From Conchocele bisecta (lineage: Eukaryota; Mollusca; Bivalvia; Lucinida; Thyasiridae), in contig CM055278.1 of assembly GCA_029237695.1 (NCBI GenBank), positions 72,593,188 through 72,657,187 on the forward strand: a DNA stretch of 64,000 bases, written 5' to 3'. The notes under the pieces were generated by a model. That model made no database searches and was not told where the DNA came from. It was given only the letters and a program-made list of their open reading frames with translations. Numbering within the stretch: the stretch's first letter is position 1; every line of letters begins with the position of its first letter. Of the stretch, positions 46,274 to 55,973 are shown in pieces. The translations under genes were made by a program, and so were the position numbers.

Positions 46274-47053
46274 ATGTTAACAATTTGGTGCTCCGCTGCG
46301 AGCTTTGTTGCGAGCATAACGGTGATCATAAGTATCGGGTGGTGCGCTTGGCAATATGTTAAAGTTATGAGACTTGTAAGAATAGTTAAATTAATTTTAA
46401 GAAAATTAGCAATAATGAACTGCGACGAAATTCTCGATCAGCTAATGGAAGAAACCTCAACTCCGACTGCCGACACGGCATCTTTCCTGAAAGATAATGA
46501 AAGTTCAACTCCGACAGAGCAATCGGGTTCAACAGTGTTGAGTGCAACACCTGCCGATACGAATGAAAATGCAGCGCGAAGAGAGCGGCTAGCTGCGCTG
46601 GTTGCTGGGGGACAATCGGAGCATTATCTCGGTAGGCGTCTCTCAGTTTATCAGGTGGATAAGATGTCAGATGTAGAGGTTGATCAAATGTATGCCCGAT
46701 ACGAATCTAGGTTAGGTGCGGAGATGACAAAATCTCTTGGATCAGCGGCTATTCATTTGTACGCAACCGCCGTTAGTATACTTCTCCCTATACCAAACAC
46801 CGCGGGATTGATTCGCGATCTAGAGACTGACCCTTTCAGAGGACACACTCTTAGAACAGCCTGCTGCTCAATTTATCACAAGTTTGGAATGTACTTAGCT
46901 CCGCTGACAACCGTGTTTACCACGGGTAAACACTGTCAATTTGGACATATATGCCCACGAACTATAAGCCCTAATATTATAAATGATGACACAAGACGCA
47001 CCTGCGAGAGTGACGGAACCGCAATCCCCGATTGCTGTTCCAACTCCGATTGA
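46274..47053 (+). CDS. Copy 1 conserved membrane protein (259 codons)
   Basis: Opens with a hydrophobic N-terminus (ASFVASITVIISIGWCAW), a basic stretch (VRIVKLILRK), then a Thr/Ser/Pro-rich linker and a conserved body: RRERLAALVAGGQSEHYLGR, DVEVDQMYARYESRLGAEM and LLPIPNTAGLIRDLETDP, ending with FGMYLAPLTTVFTTGKHCQF. An alternative start is the ATG at 46418 (MNCDEILDQL), which would drop the membrane segment. Reading frame intact in both copies. It overlaps the next gene by 71 bp, as in copy 2. Function unknown. Confidence 0.6.
   Translation: MLTIWCSAASFVASITVIISIGWCAWQYVKVMRLVRIVKLILRKLAIMNCDEILDQLMEETSTPTADTASFLKDNESSTPTEQSGSTVLSATPADTNENAARRERLAALVAGGQSEHYLGRRLSVYQVDKMSDVEVDQMYARYESRLGAEMTKSLGSAAIHLYATAVSILLPIPNTAGLIRDLETDPFRGHTLRTACCSIYHKFGMYLAPLTTVFTTGKHCQFGHICPRTISPNIINDDTRRTCESDGTAIPDCCSNSD
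46390..46410. repeat. Palindrome TTAATTTTAAGAAAATTA
   Basis: The same motif recurs near 58996, 59880 and 61272 in copy 2. Here it sits inside the coding sequence, between the membrane segment and MNCDE. Confidence 0.6.
46529..46541. repeat. Palindrome TCAACAGTGTTGA
   Basis: In the Thr/Ser-rich linker. Sister sites are at 47251-47263, 47349-47361 and 62747-62759. Confidence 0.65.
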
Positions 47054-47465
47054 TCCTCCAATTGCACGACACAAAAACCCAAAAAGACAGGCAGCTGGGC
47101 AGACAGCGGCTGCCACCCGAAAAACTAAACAAGATAAAATACTCGCCGAGCTTCGAGAGGCCAAACAGTCGTTGCAATCGGGGATTGAGACACCCAAAAT
47201 ACAATCAGAAGAGCAATCGGGGAGTTCTGTAGCTCCTATCCCCTATTACCTCAACATTGTTGAACCTGATTGGAAAATCATCCTGTTGGGTGTTGGTGGT
47301 GGTCTGGCAGTGTGTGTGTGGAAATACCTTTCGAGACAACCCCCAACCTCAACACTGTTGAACCCGAGCATGTTGGAGGCGGTTCCGAAGAAAGTTACGA
47401 AACACCAATCGCAATTGGATGCGCCCCATTTAAACATTAAAGGCGATCACTTTTATATGCAATAA
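46983..47465 (+). CDS. Copy 1 small basic membrane protein
   Basis: 160 codons: a Pro-rich start, a basic motif KNPKRQAAGQTAAATRK, a coiled segment DKILAELREAKQSLQS, a variable linker and one transmembrane helix (ILLGVGGGLAVCVWKYL). Copy 2 (57935-58414) keeps the basic motif and helix while the linkers differ and are full of palindromes. Likely a virion or membrane-associated protein; family not named. Confidence 0.6.
   Translation: MMTQDAPARVTEPQSPIAVPTPIDPPIARHKNPKRQAAGQTAAATRKTKQDKILAELREAKQSLQSGIETPKIQSEEQSGSSVAPIPYYLNIVEPDWKIILLGVGGGLAVCVWKYLSRQPPTSTLLNPSMLEAVPKKVTKHQSQLDAPHLNIKGDHFYMQ
47021..47035. repeat. Palindrome GCAATCCCCGATTGC
   Basis: In the N-terminal linker; a CAATCGGGGATTG form follows at about 47177. 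Related to the CCAATCGCGATTGG class. Confidence 0.65.
47251..47418. repeat. Palindromes TCAACATTGTTGA, TCAACACTGTTGA, CCAATCGCAATTGG
   Basis: At 47251-47263, 47349-47361 and 47405-47418, flanking the transmembrane helix in the two linkers of the small membrane protein. Confidence 0.75.
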
Positions 47466-47470
47466 ATATA

Positions 47471-47704
47471 ATGGCTGAAAAGAATGGTAAAATGATAGTG
47501 AATGCGCTTTATCACACCGTGGTGATAACGGGTCTCACTGTCGGATATGCTCGACTATCAAAGATGGCCTTCGGAGGGACCTCTCCCAAATTGGATATGA
47601 CCGTGAGAGACGTAGGGTTCGTGACCTTAGATGTAGCGGCCGCAGTTTGGACTCGAGATTATCTAATTAAAGCTGGAATTCTACCTCCTAATATATTGAA
47701 TTAA
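47471..47704 (+). CDS. Copy 1 conserved 77-residue hydrophobic protein
   Basis: MAEKNGKMIVNALYHTVVIT, GLTVGYARLSKMAFGG, then LDMTVRDVGFVTLDVAAAVW and LIKAGILPPNILN. Two moderately hydrophobic segments suggest a small membrane protein. Spacing to its neighbours is 5 bp and 1 bp, as in a compact viral genome. I recall close relatives with the GYARLxKMAxGG and LIKxGIxP signatures in cnidarian genomes. Copy 2 is broken. Confidence 0.6.
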   Translation: MAEKNGKMIVNALYHTVVITGLTVGYARLSKMAFGGTSPKLDMTVRDVGFVTLDVAAAVWTRDYLIKAGILPPNILN

Positions 47705-47705
47705 A

Positions 47706-48157
47706 ATGGCTACTGCCTTAGTAATAGTAGGTGGCGCAATCGTGAGCGCAGTGGCGTTCGGCACTAGCAACTATTTATTCTCGTCAATAGGAAAACACTC
47801 GGACGCGGATGATGAGCGCAAGCGTCACGATTTAGCTGTAGAACAACTCAATAGCGCAAAGGAAGCATGGGCGGAAAAACTAACCGGAAAAACGAAGAGC
47901 TTCGCCGCGAGAGTCACGCCGTGCAAACTTTCCGGAACGTTGACGAAGCCATGCACGAGTACAAGCTGGTATATCCCCAGAAAATTCTCGCGCCGCTGGG
48001 TCCCGAGCCCCAACTTTCAGATTTCTATGTACCGTCAGAGGACCAAAAAGACCGCGAGATCGCGTTCATCGTCGTTGGAATGGGTGTGGTGGGTCTCGTC
48101 AGCTACTATATTGGAAAAGCAATAAGCAATAATTATTTAAAAAAAAATCTTTTTTAA
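47706..48157 (+). pseudogene. Copy 1 conserved ~150-residue protein, one frameshift
   Basis: N-terminal hydrophobic segment (LVIVGGAIVSAVAFGTSNYL), then DDERKRHDLAVEQLNSAKEA. The frame shifts between 47867 and 47890 and continues in the +2 frame with NEELRRESHAVQTFRNVDEA, LGPEPQLSDFYVPSEDQKDR and a C-terminal membrane helix (IAFIVVGMGVVGLVSYYIG). Two membrane segments with a coiled middle. Copy 2 lacks the C-terminal half. Confidence 0.6.
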
Positions 48158-48172
48158 GTAATATATAGAACG

Positions 48173-48496
48173 ATGTTAGTTGACGAGCTTTACTTTGATC
48201 TAATCGATGTAGGCTACAAGGCCCTTAAACACCGTTTAGCTGGCGCAAAGGGTCTGATCCGTCTGGCCCAAGATTCTCTCGAGACGTGGCGCGAGGATGA
48301 AAAAGCGGCCACCCTTTTCGCAAAGCGGATGATAGATTCCTCCGAGTTCCCGCTCCTGTTCCAATCTAATCGCGATTGGACTTCCAACAAAGGTTTAGTA
48401 TCGCCGACGCAGTTACCGGACTATCTGGCGAGGGCATGTTGGAGATTGTCCGATCTATTAGAATACCTCGCATACGATGGACACGCGCAAACTTAA
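48173..48496 (+). CDS. Copy 1 conserved 107-residue protein
   Basis: Intact frame MLVDELYFDLIDVGYKALKH, then LETWREDEKAATLFAKRMID and LEYLAYDGHAQT. Its end overlaps the integrase start by 20 bp; the same 20-bp overlap is kept in copy 2 (56983-57002). Helical, no membrane segment or catalytic motif recognised. It contains a palindrome (48361-48379) in its middle linker. Confidence 0.6.
   Translation: MLVDELYFDLIDVGYKALKHRLAGAKGLIRLAQDSLETWREDEKAATLFAKRMIDSSEFPLLFQSNRDWTSNKGLVSPTQLPDYLARACWRLSDLLEYLAYDGHAQT
48361..48379. repeat. Palindrome CCAATCTAATCGCGATTGG
   Basis: In the middle of the 107-residue gene. The homologous spot in copy 2 is the CAATCGCGATTGG at 57101-57113. Confidence 0.75.
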
Positions 48497-49507
48497 TACC
48501 AAACTATCGGTTCGCCTAACGCGCAAGCTAGCGAACACATACTACAGCCCCCGCGGCTACTGGAAGGGACTCACGGCCATCAAGAACCTCGCGGCGGCGA
48601 CCAAGGGTTCCGAAAACGCAGCCAATGAATGGCTCAAGAAGCAGGCCATCTGGCAGATCTATTTGCCCGCGCCTCACAATATTCCGCGCCCGAAATTCGA
48701 CGTGCCGGTGCCGAACGAAGTCCACCAAGCAGACCTCCTATTTCTCCCTCACGATCGCGTCGGTCGCAAGACATACAAGCACGCACTGACAATCGTTGAC
48801 ATAGCGAGTCGGTATAAGGGGGCTGAGCCGTTGGCCACTAAAGAGTCTAAGGAAGTGGCCGAGGCTCTTTCCCGAATATATAAAAGGAGTCCTCTCAAAT
48901 GGCCGAATCTTCTCCAGGTCGATCCCGGCCGCGAGTTCATGGGCGCGGTCTCTCATCTATTGTCTAAACACAAAGTTTCTGTCAGACGCGGCCGCGTCAA
49001 CATCCACCGGGACCAGGGGATCGTGGAGCGGTTCAATCGAACTCTTGCTGAGAGGTTGTTCTGACACCAATATGCCAAAGAGCTTGTAGATCCTCATTCG
49101 CGATCGACCGAGTGGGTGAGCAGGCTGCCCGCGTGGTCTCCGCACTGAACGGCGAGGTGACCAGATTGATCGGTAAGAAGCCCGTAGATGCCATCAAGGC
49201 GAAAACGGTGGCGCACAAACCATCCGCCGTCTCGCGCGTGCGCCCCATTGGTTTAGCGGAGAAACGACTTCCATCGGATGTTGCCGTCCGGTACCTATAT
49301 CAACCGGGAGAGCTCTAAGGTGGACGGCGCCGCACTACTGATCCCGTGTGGTCTCTCAATGTATATCATCTAGATCGATCTATTACCAAACCCAATGAGC
49401 CCGTGTTCTACTATTTGGATGGTGGTCCATCGCGCTGGTTTGTTCGGAAAGAACTTCTTGCGGTGCCTTCTGACACCCAGCTGTCTCCGGTCCGTCCGTC
49501 GTTATAG
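48477..49507 (+). pseudogene. Copy 1 retroviral-type (rve) integrase, broken
   Basis: Starts MDTRKLNTKLSVRLTRKLAN. A helical N-terminal region (WLKKQAIWQIYLP) is followed by a DDE catalytic core: D86 in EVHQADLLFL, D149 in LLQVDPGREFMG, E184 in GIVERFNRT, giving the D-D-35-E spacing. A TGA at 49062-49064 truncates the first frame after residue 195; another frame covers VVSALNGEVTRLIGKKPVDA, a TAA lies at 49316-49318, and the C-terminal chromo/SH3-like part (DPVWSLNVYHLDRSITKP) runs to the TAG at 49505-49507. It would insert the element into host DNA. Confidence 0.85.
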
Positions 49508-49569
49508 TCGGTCAGGCTCTCATCAGAGCCTTTAGTATTCTCCCCTTTTTTAGAGTTCTTTTTTTTTGT

Positions 49570-49692
49570 TTACCTATGTTGAGGCTCTGTGTGTACTCCG
49601 TCTTTCATCACTCTCCTCTTGTCGTAGTACGCCGACTTCCCCAGTTTACTCTGGGTGTATGTTTTCATTACTCCACCGTTCATACGGAACCC
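49570..49692 (-). pseudogene. Copy 1 polymerase B, C-terminal remnant (~41 codons)
   Basis: The minus strand reads KLGKSAYYDKRRVMKDGVHT ending at a TAA at 49570-49572, homologous to the C-terminus of the polymerase in copy 2 (LGLSAYYDKRRVMEDG). Homology stops abruptly at about 49692. The rest of copy 1's polymerase is gone. Confidence 0.75.
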
Positions 49693-51417
49693 TATATTTT
49701 TAGATGTTTACTTTTTTTGCAGCTTATTGTCAACTTAATTACAGTATGTTCACTATTCAATTTGATAATCAATGCATATTTTCACATTGCTGTGAACATT
49801 TTGTACTCACGCGAATTACACGGGTATTTTGACAGTATATAAAGGGGGGCCCGAAAGTTCGGAACAGTGAATCTGTAGACAATTGGCGATTTATGTAGTG
49901 TGTAATATTTGCGCATTCAATTTAGTTTCGGGTTTGGAGAGGTTTCACTGTATTTCTAGATGATCACATACACACAATCGCCTGCGTTAACTTTGCCCAG
50001 ATTATTTTTTTTTCTGAACATATACGAACATATTACATGCGACCCAGTGATTTACCATGAGTCTTGAGGGATTTATTTCCTTGAAGGAAATATTTCCTCT
50101 TAGACGTTTTGCGAAGAAACAATTCATACGCTACCGTCAAAACTGTCAGTTTTTACAACGTTATAAGCTGGTTTAAGATTAAATTTCACATTTTTCGAAG
50201 AGCATATAATATACAATTTATTCCACTACCGTTTTTAGAAACCGGATTTATTTCCATTGACATCTGTAAATCCGACACAGACACACGTTCTCCGCACTCG
50301 TCTCTTTATCGGATTTCCAGATGTCTTGGGGAATAACCTCTATCTATTGGCAATGCCAACTCGCAAAACAAACAATTTAATTGGTTTATCCTGAGCTGTA
50401 GCTACATTCCAGGGTTAGCCAATCTGCTTGTTTGCAAGCACAATAGTCTAGTGTTCGGAAATAAAGAAACAGTTATTGAAAAATAGTGTACAACATTAAT
50501 TAGCGCGGCGGTAATGCCGGAGTGATGATTTACTATGATCATGATAGTTAACAATTACATTCTGAATACACCTTTACGGGTATAATCTTTTATTTATTTT
50601 ATATTTCTCAATGAAAGTATATGTTGTGACCACTCATTTGAACCGTCTCGACGTCTCGACGCCACTGTAAAACAGGAATATGAATATTTCGAGACACGCG
50701 TCTTTGCTTTGTGATCATGATCATGATCAGATATTACAGTCGGGAAGAAGAGGAAAAACACCTCTCAAAATTAGGCACAAGTAACCTTTCTCTGTGTCCG
50801 GTTTGGAGAGATTCCACTGTTCAAACGAATCGTTGCTATGCATATTGTTCAACAGTATTCACAAATTTGCGTTATGAAGAGTTCTTTGTTTACTTTCCAC
50901 TTCGTGGAGAGTGACCTAAGATCGTTGCTAATACACACTTTATTATGTGAGTTTATGATAATATTTTTTTCTCATATTGTATACTTTTCTCTCAATAACA
51001 ATATAGCGAAGTACGTCAACTCTCGGCAGATTAATAGTTTTCCGCGGTGCGCTCAAGCATAGCAGAAAACGGTTATCTTCAATACATGGAAGTGTAGCAC
51101 GTGCAGCTAGCAGTACTAGTTGTTATCATGTGGTTTGCGAGCTGTGTGGCGTGTATCGTCATTATTTCGATAGCAGTCACTGCATAAACAGACAATTTTC
51201 TCATATGAGTGATATGATTAGATACATGTGAATATAATGTATGTTATTGTACATGTACAGATGTGTGGGTCCCGTGCTTCTATAGTGGATTAAGAGGTTT
51301 GTCTCTAGTTTTACCGCAATTACCACCGTAGGTTGCGTACTGTCCATCTCGACTCGTGCAGTAAATATCGGAACCAGCAGATATACGTATGTGTTTGTGT
51401 TTCAATTCGGGCCAATA
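49692..51417. other. Spacer between the two viral copies
   Basis: AT-rich with short frames only. It contains a TATATAAAG box (49836-49844), a dispersed repeat at about 50380-50450, a half palindrome at 50610-50660, and GTTTGGAGAG..TTCCACTG-like words at 49935 and 50800. No gene recognised; it resembles the host DNA on the left of the window. Confidence 0.5.
49836..49844 (+). promoter_or_regulatory. TATA-box-like sequence TATATAAAG
   Basis: A consensus TATA box followed by a G/C run, about 30 bp before AGTTCGGAACAG. No gene follows, so it may be fortuitous or the relic of a mobile element promoter. Confidence 0.25.
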
Positions 51418-51620
51418 GGAGCCCGTTTCACTAAACGCCGTACGACTAAAATGTTCGTAAGTGTAAATTTAAGATCGTCTGTAAATTTCAATTGATGGAT
51501 TTACATTTACTGAGCATAGGCTGCATATGCAGCCTATGCTCAATAAATGTAAATCCAATAATTGTTTACAAGAAAACATTGTTAATGTGAAATTTACAGA
51601 CTATCATAATTTTGCACTTA
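51417..51620. mobile_element. Foldback element GAGCCCGTTTCACTAAAC family, copy 2
   Basis: Left end GGAGCCCGTTTCACTAAACG and inner palindrome GCATATGCAGCCTATGCTCA as at 9028-9250. Its right end is cut after TTTGCACTTACG by the next palindrome. Confidence 0.75.
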
Positions 51621-51740
51621 CGGGGCAGTAGTATATAAGAGTCACAATGATACCATCACCTCTGGAAGGTACCAGCTACGCGCGGCACCTTCCACAGCAT
51701 GATGGTATCATTTGTGACTCTTATATACTACTACCGCGAG
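51618..51740. repeat. Perfect ~55-bp-arm palindrome
   Basis: CAGTAGTATATAAGAGTCAC and its complement GTGACTCTTATATACTACTA, with CTGGAAGGTACCAGCTACGC near the centre. It interrupts the preceding foldback, so it may be a separate MITE or the outer tip of the viral element. Confidence 0.65.
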
Positions 51741-51764
51741 ACCATATATTTATGACATGAGAAA

Positions 51765-52205
51765 ATACACCCTATTAGAGATAAGAATCCCTATGTTATA
51801 CTCAGTATATATATACAACAATATGTCATACTTTTATTACGAATAAAATAACAACTGACACCCTATTAAAGATAAGAAATCCATAAGTTATACTCAGTAT
51901 TTTACAGCAATCTGTCACAAATATAAACTGACACCCTATTAAAGACAAGTTATCCATAAATTATTACAACAATCTGTCGTACTTTATTACGAATAAAATA
52001 TAAACTGACACCCTATTAAAGATAAGAAATCTATAAGTTATACTCAGTATTTTACACCAATCTGTCACAAATTATAAACTGACACCCTATTAAAGACAAG
52101 TTATCCATAAGTTATACTAATATATTACAACAATCTGTCATATATTTATTACGAATAAATATAAACTTACACCCTATTGAAGATAAAATTATATTGGTTA
52201 TACTC
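51765..52205 (+). repeat. Tandem array of 73-90-bp units upstream of the polymerase
   Basis: Six units start CACCCTATTAAAGA(T/C)AAG at about 51768, 51860, 51933, 52009, 52083 and 52170. Two subtypes alternate (one with GTTATACTCAGTATTTTACA, the other with ACAACAATCTGTC...TTATTACGAAT), so the true period is a dimer of about 150 bp. The last unit runs directly into the polymerase ATG. May be the terminal/subterminal repeat or origin of copy 2. Confidence 0.8.
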
Positions 52206-52211
52206 AGTATA

Positions 52212-55200
52212 ATGCCTACCATAAAGCAAATGAGAGAGCAAGCTAAGAGTTGGGGAATTTCCCTAAGAGGTTTGAGACTCAAGAAAGATATAGCAGATAG
52301 GATAAGTGACGCGCGAGCCGTCGTCTACGAGGAGAGGCTGCGGCGTGCGGTTTCGACCGGACGACTGCCCGCCGACCCCGAAAAACGCTCCGAGAAATTG
52401 GAGAACGAGACGACGGCCAGTCTGCGCGCCACCGCTTACGCGCAGCGTGTAAAAGAAGATCACAGCGCACGTAGAAAACCCCTGTACAAGGCGTACTACA
52501 ATAAGATTTATCAAGGGTTGGTGGGGAGACCTCCCAAGAAGAGGAGAGATATCGCCAGAGCTTTGGTGGAGGAGGGTCCCAGGATTCTCGCCGAAGAAGC
52601 TGAAGTTAGGGAAACTGTTGATAGGGGTAGGAGGAAGATAGTATGGACTTTCGAGAGGGGGGTAGACGGGGAGATCGCTAATCGCATAATGAATAAAATT
52701 CGCCCAGAGATGACCACGGCATGTTATCTGAGGTATTCGTGCTCGTATCGTATTAGGAACATAGAGACCGACGCTACTATGATCTATCACAAACAATCAA
52801 AGGGTAGTCCGTGGATAAACGAGATCGCCAAAGCCGAGAGTTGGATATCCGATAGAGAGAAAGGTCGAATGGACATCGACAAAGTCGATAGACCAAACAC
52901 AAAATGGACCTTCGTTCGTTGGATATCGGTCGAGGTGAAGATGATCATCGACGCACAACAACTTCTCATGGTAGCGGGAAAACGCATGATAACGGACCGG
53001 GTAGCCAGGGAATTCCCCTGGACGATATTAAGAAGGTCGAAGAGCATTTCAAGCTGGGTATTCGCGTTTACGAGCCCACCGCCGATGGAGTGTGGTACCT
53101 CATGAAGGTTCCGGCAAATTACGAAGTGGTTGGAGGGAAGACAATGACGATAGGAATGTTTGGAGGTCACTCGTTCCTCATAACGAATCTACGCAAGATG
53201 ACGAACGAGTACGGGTGCACCGGATGTCAACAACGGTTCACAAAGTCGTCACAGGCACGCGACCACCTGCATGGGTGGGAAGACCGTGGTGACATGTCCA
53301 GGTAAGAGGGTAGAGAGACCGCAGTCGGCCTACGAGAAGGCGTTCTATCCTAAGGGGTCAGCGAGTGTGATGTCGATTCAATGGTTGAGCAGAGAAGAGG
53401 AGAGGGTGGGAAAGCACATACATCACGCCGACTGCGGTCACGGTGGTGAGAGGTGGGTGGCCGGTGATCCGGTCGACGGTTACTGTCACGAGACCGAGAC
53501 CGTGTTTCAGTTTCATGGATGCTACTGGCACGGGTGTCCGAGGCATTGCATGAGAGGTAACGCGAGATCGCTGTACAAGCGGACGAAAATTCAAGACGCC
53601 AAGATAAGGAAGGCGGGTTACGAGCTGGTGGTGATGTGCGAGTGCGAGTGGTTGAATGAGGTTAATACCTACTATCCACAATCGCCATGCGAGGAGGAGA
53701 CGACTCTATACCCTCACCAGATAGTCTACGACTTCGAGGCATATCTCGACAAGTCAAAAACCACGCGACCCACCAAAGACCTGACCTTCGAGGTCGAGCA
53801 CGTTCCTATATCGGTGTGTTGGGGGCGTTGGGGGATACGATGCATGAAGGGATCACACACATATGCGAACGAGATCCCGACACGCTAGTCGAGAAGTTCG
53901 TGACCGAGCTGCAGATGAGAGGCAAGGCAATCAGGGAGGGGGTTAGGAATAAGTATCTGCCGGCCGACATAGATATGTTATCGAAGTATCAGCAAACAAA
54001 GATTATCTCTTGAATTGACCAAGTCCCGGTGGTGGGGTTCAACTGTAGCAGGTACGACCTGAACCTCATCAAGCAGTACTTTGTAGAGAAGTTGGCGGCC
54101 ACCGTGAATAAGGTGATGGTCGGAAAGAGAGCCAACACGACGATGTTTCTGTTTACCCGGAGTTTAGATTTCTCGACATCATCCAGTATCTGGGACCCGG
54201 TACCACGTACGACCGGTGGGTTAAGGCGTACGAGTGTAAAACAGTAAAGTCTCACTTTCCATACGAGTGGTTCGATAGCGCGGACAAGCTCGACCATCCG
54301 GGGCTGCCAGCCTATCCCGTGTGGTACTCGAAGTTGAAGGGTGAGTTCCTACTGTCGTTGTCCGAGTGGAAAGAGTGCAAGAAGGTATTCCGAGAAAAGG
54401 GGATAAAGACGTTCAAGGAATGGTTGCAACACTACAACGACTTGGATGTAGGACCGTTCCTGGAGGCTCTGACTAAAATGATGGAGTTCTACAGGGGAAG
54501 AGGTGTGGACATACTCAAGGATGCTGTGTCTCTACCCGGTGTTTCCCTTCAGTACCTACTCCGCGGGTCGATCGATGGGAAGGCGGACACGCCCGAGCTG
54601 TGGTCACCGAAGTCTGAAACTTACGAGATGATGAAGCAGGGATTGGTCGGTGGTCCGTCCATAGTATTCTCCAGATACGCCGAGGCAGGAAGGTCAACGA
54701 TCAGGGGTCAGGTGGGGAGTCGGGAGGAGAAGATGTGCAAGGCTGTGCTGGGGTACGATGCCAATGCTCTGTACCTATCTACTCTGTCGAAGGACATGCC
54801 GTGCGGGGAGGAGCAGATATGGACGTGCGACGACCCGGAAAGACAGTCGTATATAGACTGTTTCGTGAGGAAGTGAAAAGTGGTTCGGATTTGCGGAGTT
54901 GTATATAGAGGTCCCGGAAACGTTGAGAGACAAGTTCTCGGAAATGTCACCGCTGTTCGTTAATCGAGAAGTCGATGAGAACGAGGTTCCACAGCACATG
55001 AAGGACTACCTGGCCGGGACCGGGAGGAAAAGAGTCGAAGGACAGAGAAAGCTCGTGGGGGCAATGTCCGCCAAGAAGATGATCATATACTCCCCGATGC
55101 TAAAGTGGTATCTGGAGCACGGTCTGATCGTCAAGGCGGTGCATAGGGTGATAGACTACACGCCCGGCAAACCGTTTCAATGGTTCGTTAAAGAGGTCAC

Positions 55201-55945
55201 CGCTGCTAGACGGACGGGGGACGTCGACAAGAGCAAGGCGGTGTTGGCGGAGATATTCAAACTGGTTGGCAACGCGTGTTGTGGCAAGCTGATAGAGGCA
55301 CAAGAGAGACACCTGAACACCACATATACGAAGGATGAGAAGACTGTCGATCGGGCACTGAGGTCGGCGTGGTTCGAAGACCTGGAGGAGATTGGGGAGG
55401 CTTACGAGATATCGAGCAGGAAGACTCGAGTGGTGATCAACAGACCGTTTCAGTGTGGCATAGCGGTCTACCAGTTGGCCAAGCTCCGGATGCTGGAGTT
55501 CTACTACGATTTCTGGACAAGTTTCTGTACCGCGCTGTCGGAGAAAGGCGCGGCGGCGGGGTGAGAAAAGAATATGAAGAGAAAGTTTAATAAGGAGACG
55601 ACCGAGTGGTTGGCGTGGGACGTGTGGAGCAACAGAACTCCGGGACTGTTCAAGCTGGAATTCGAAGGGGATAGAGCCATCGCTCTGTGTAGCAAGTGTT
55701 ACTACGTGAGCGGTGATGGAAAATCTAAGCACTCGGCCAAGGATGTCAAAGAGATTTAATCGATCTGACTTGGGGGAAGGTATAAGAGTGCTCTCGAAGG
55801 GGGTAGGGATATGGCGGAGAACAGGGGATTCCGAATGATTAACGGGGTGATGAAGACGTACTGTCAACAAAAATTAGGACTCTCGGCGTACTACGACAAG
55901 AGGAGAGTGATGGAAGACGGGTTACACACCGAGCCTATAGGATAG
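52212..55945 (+). pseudogene. Protein-primed family B DNA polymerase (copy 2), frameshifted and lacking motif C
   Basis: Likely start ATG 52212 (MPTIKQMREQAKSWGISLRG), a SAP-like helical head. Next come a zinc-finger-like YGCTGCQQRF, an endonuclease-like block GKHIHHADCGHGGER and TVFQFHGCYWHGCPRHC, Exo I (YDFEAYLDK, about 53725), Exo II (VVGFNCSRYDLNL, about 54030), motif A (YDANALYLST, 54754-54783) and motif B (KLVGNACCGK, about 55258). The DTDS-type motif C expected between 55501 and 55575 is absent, indicating an internal deletion. The C-terminus is LGLSAYYDKRRVMEDG and TAG at 55943-55945. At least seven frame changes. It would replicate the element from a protein primer; this copy cannot. 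It ends 28 bp from the convergent integrase. Confidence 0.85.
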
Positions 55946-55973
55946 GTAAAAAAAAGAAAAAACTGAGAGAATA

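Larger units (their letters stand above)
39250..49692. mobile_element. Polinton/adintovirus-like integrated element, copy 1 (truncated)
   Basis: A block of compact GC-richer genes with candidate capsid, packaging ATPase and retroviral-type integrase. The homologous order is mirrored at 55.97-64.0 kb. It stops at about 49692 inside a C-terminal polymerase remnant. Left end is uncertain; the AT-rich repeat at 38.76-39.25 kb may belong to it. Confidence 0.8.

Noticed and set aside
49836..50900. LTR retrotransposon between the viral copies
   Set aside because: A TATA box and a few repeated words exist, but no paired LTRs, primer site or coding domains were found.
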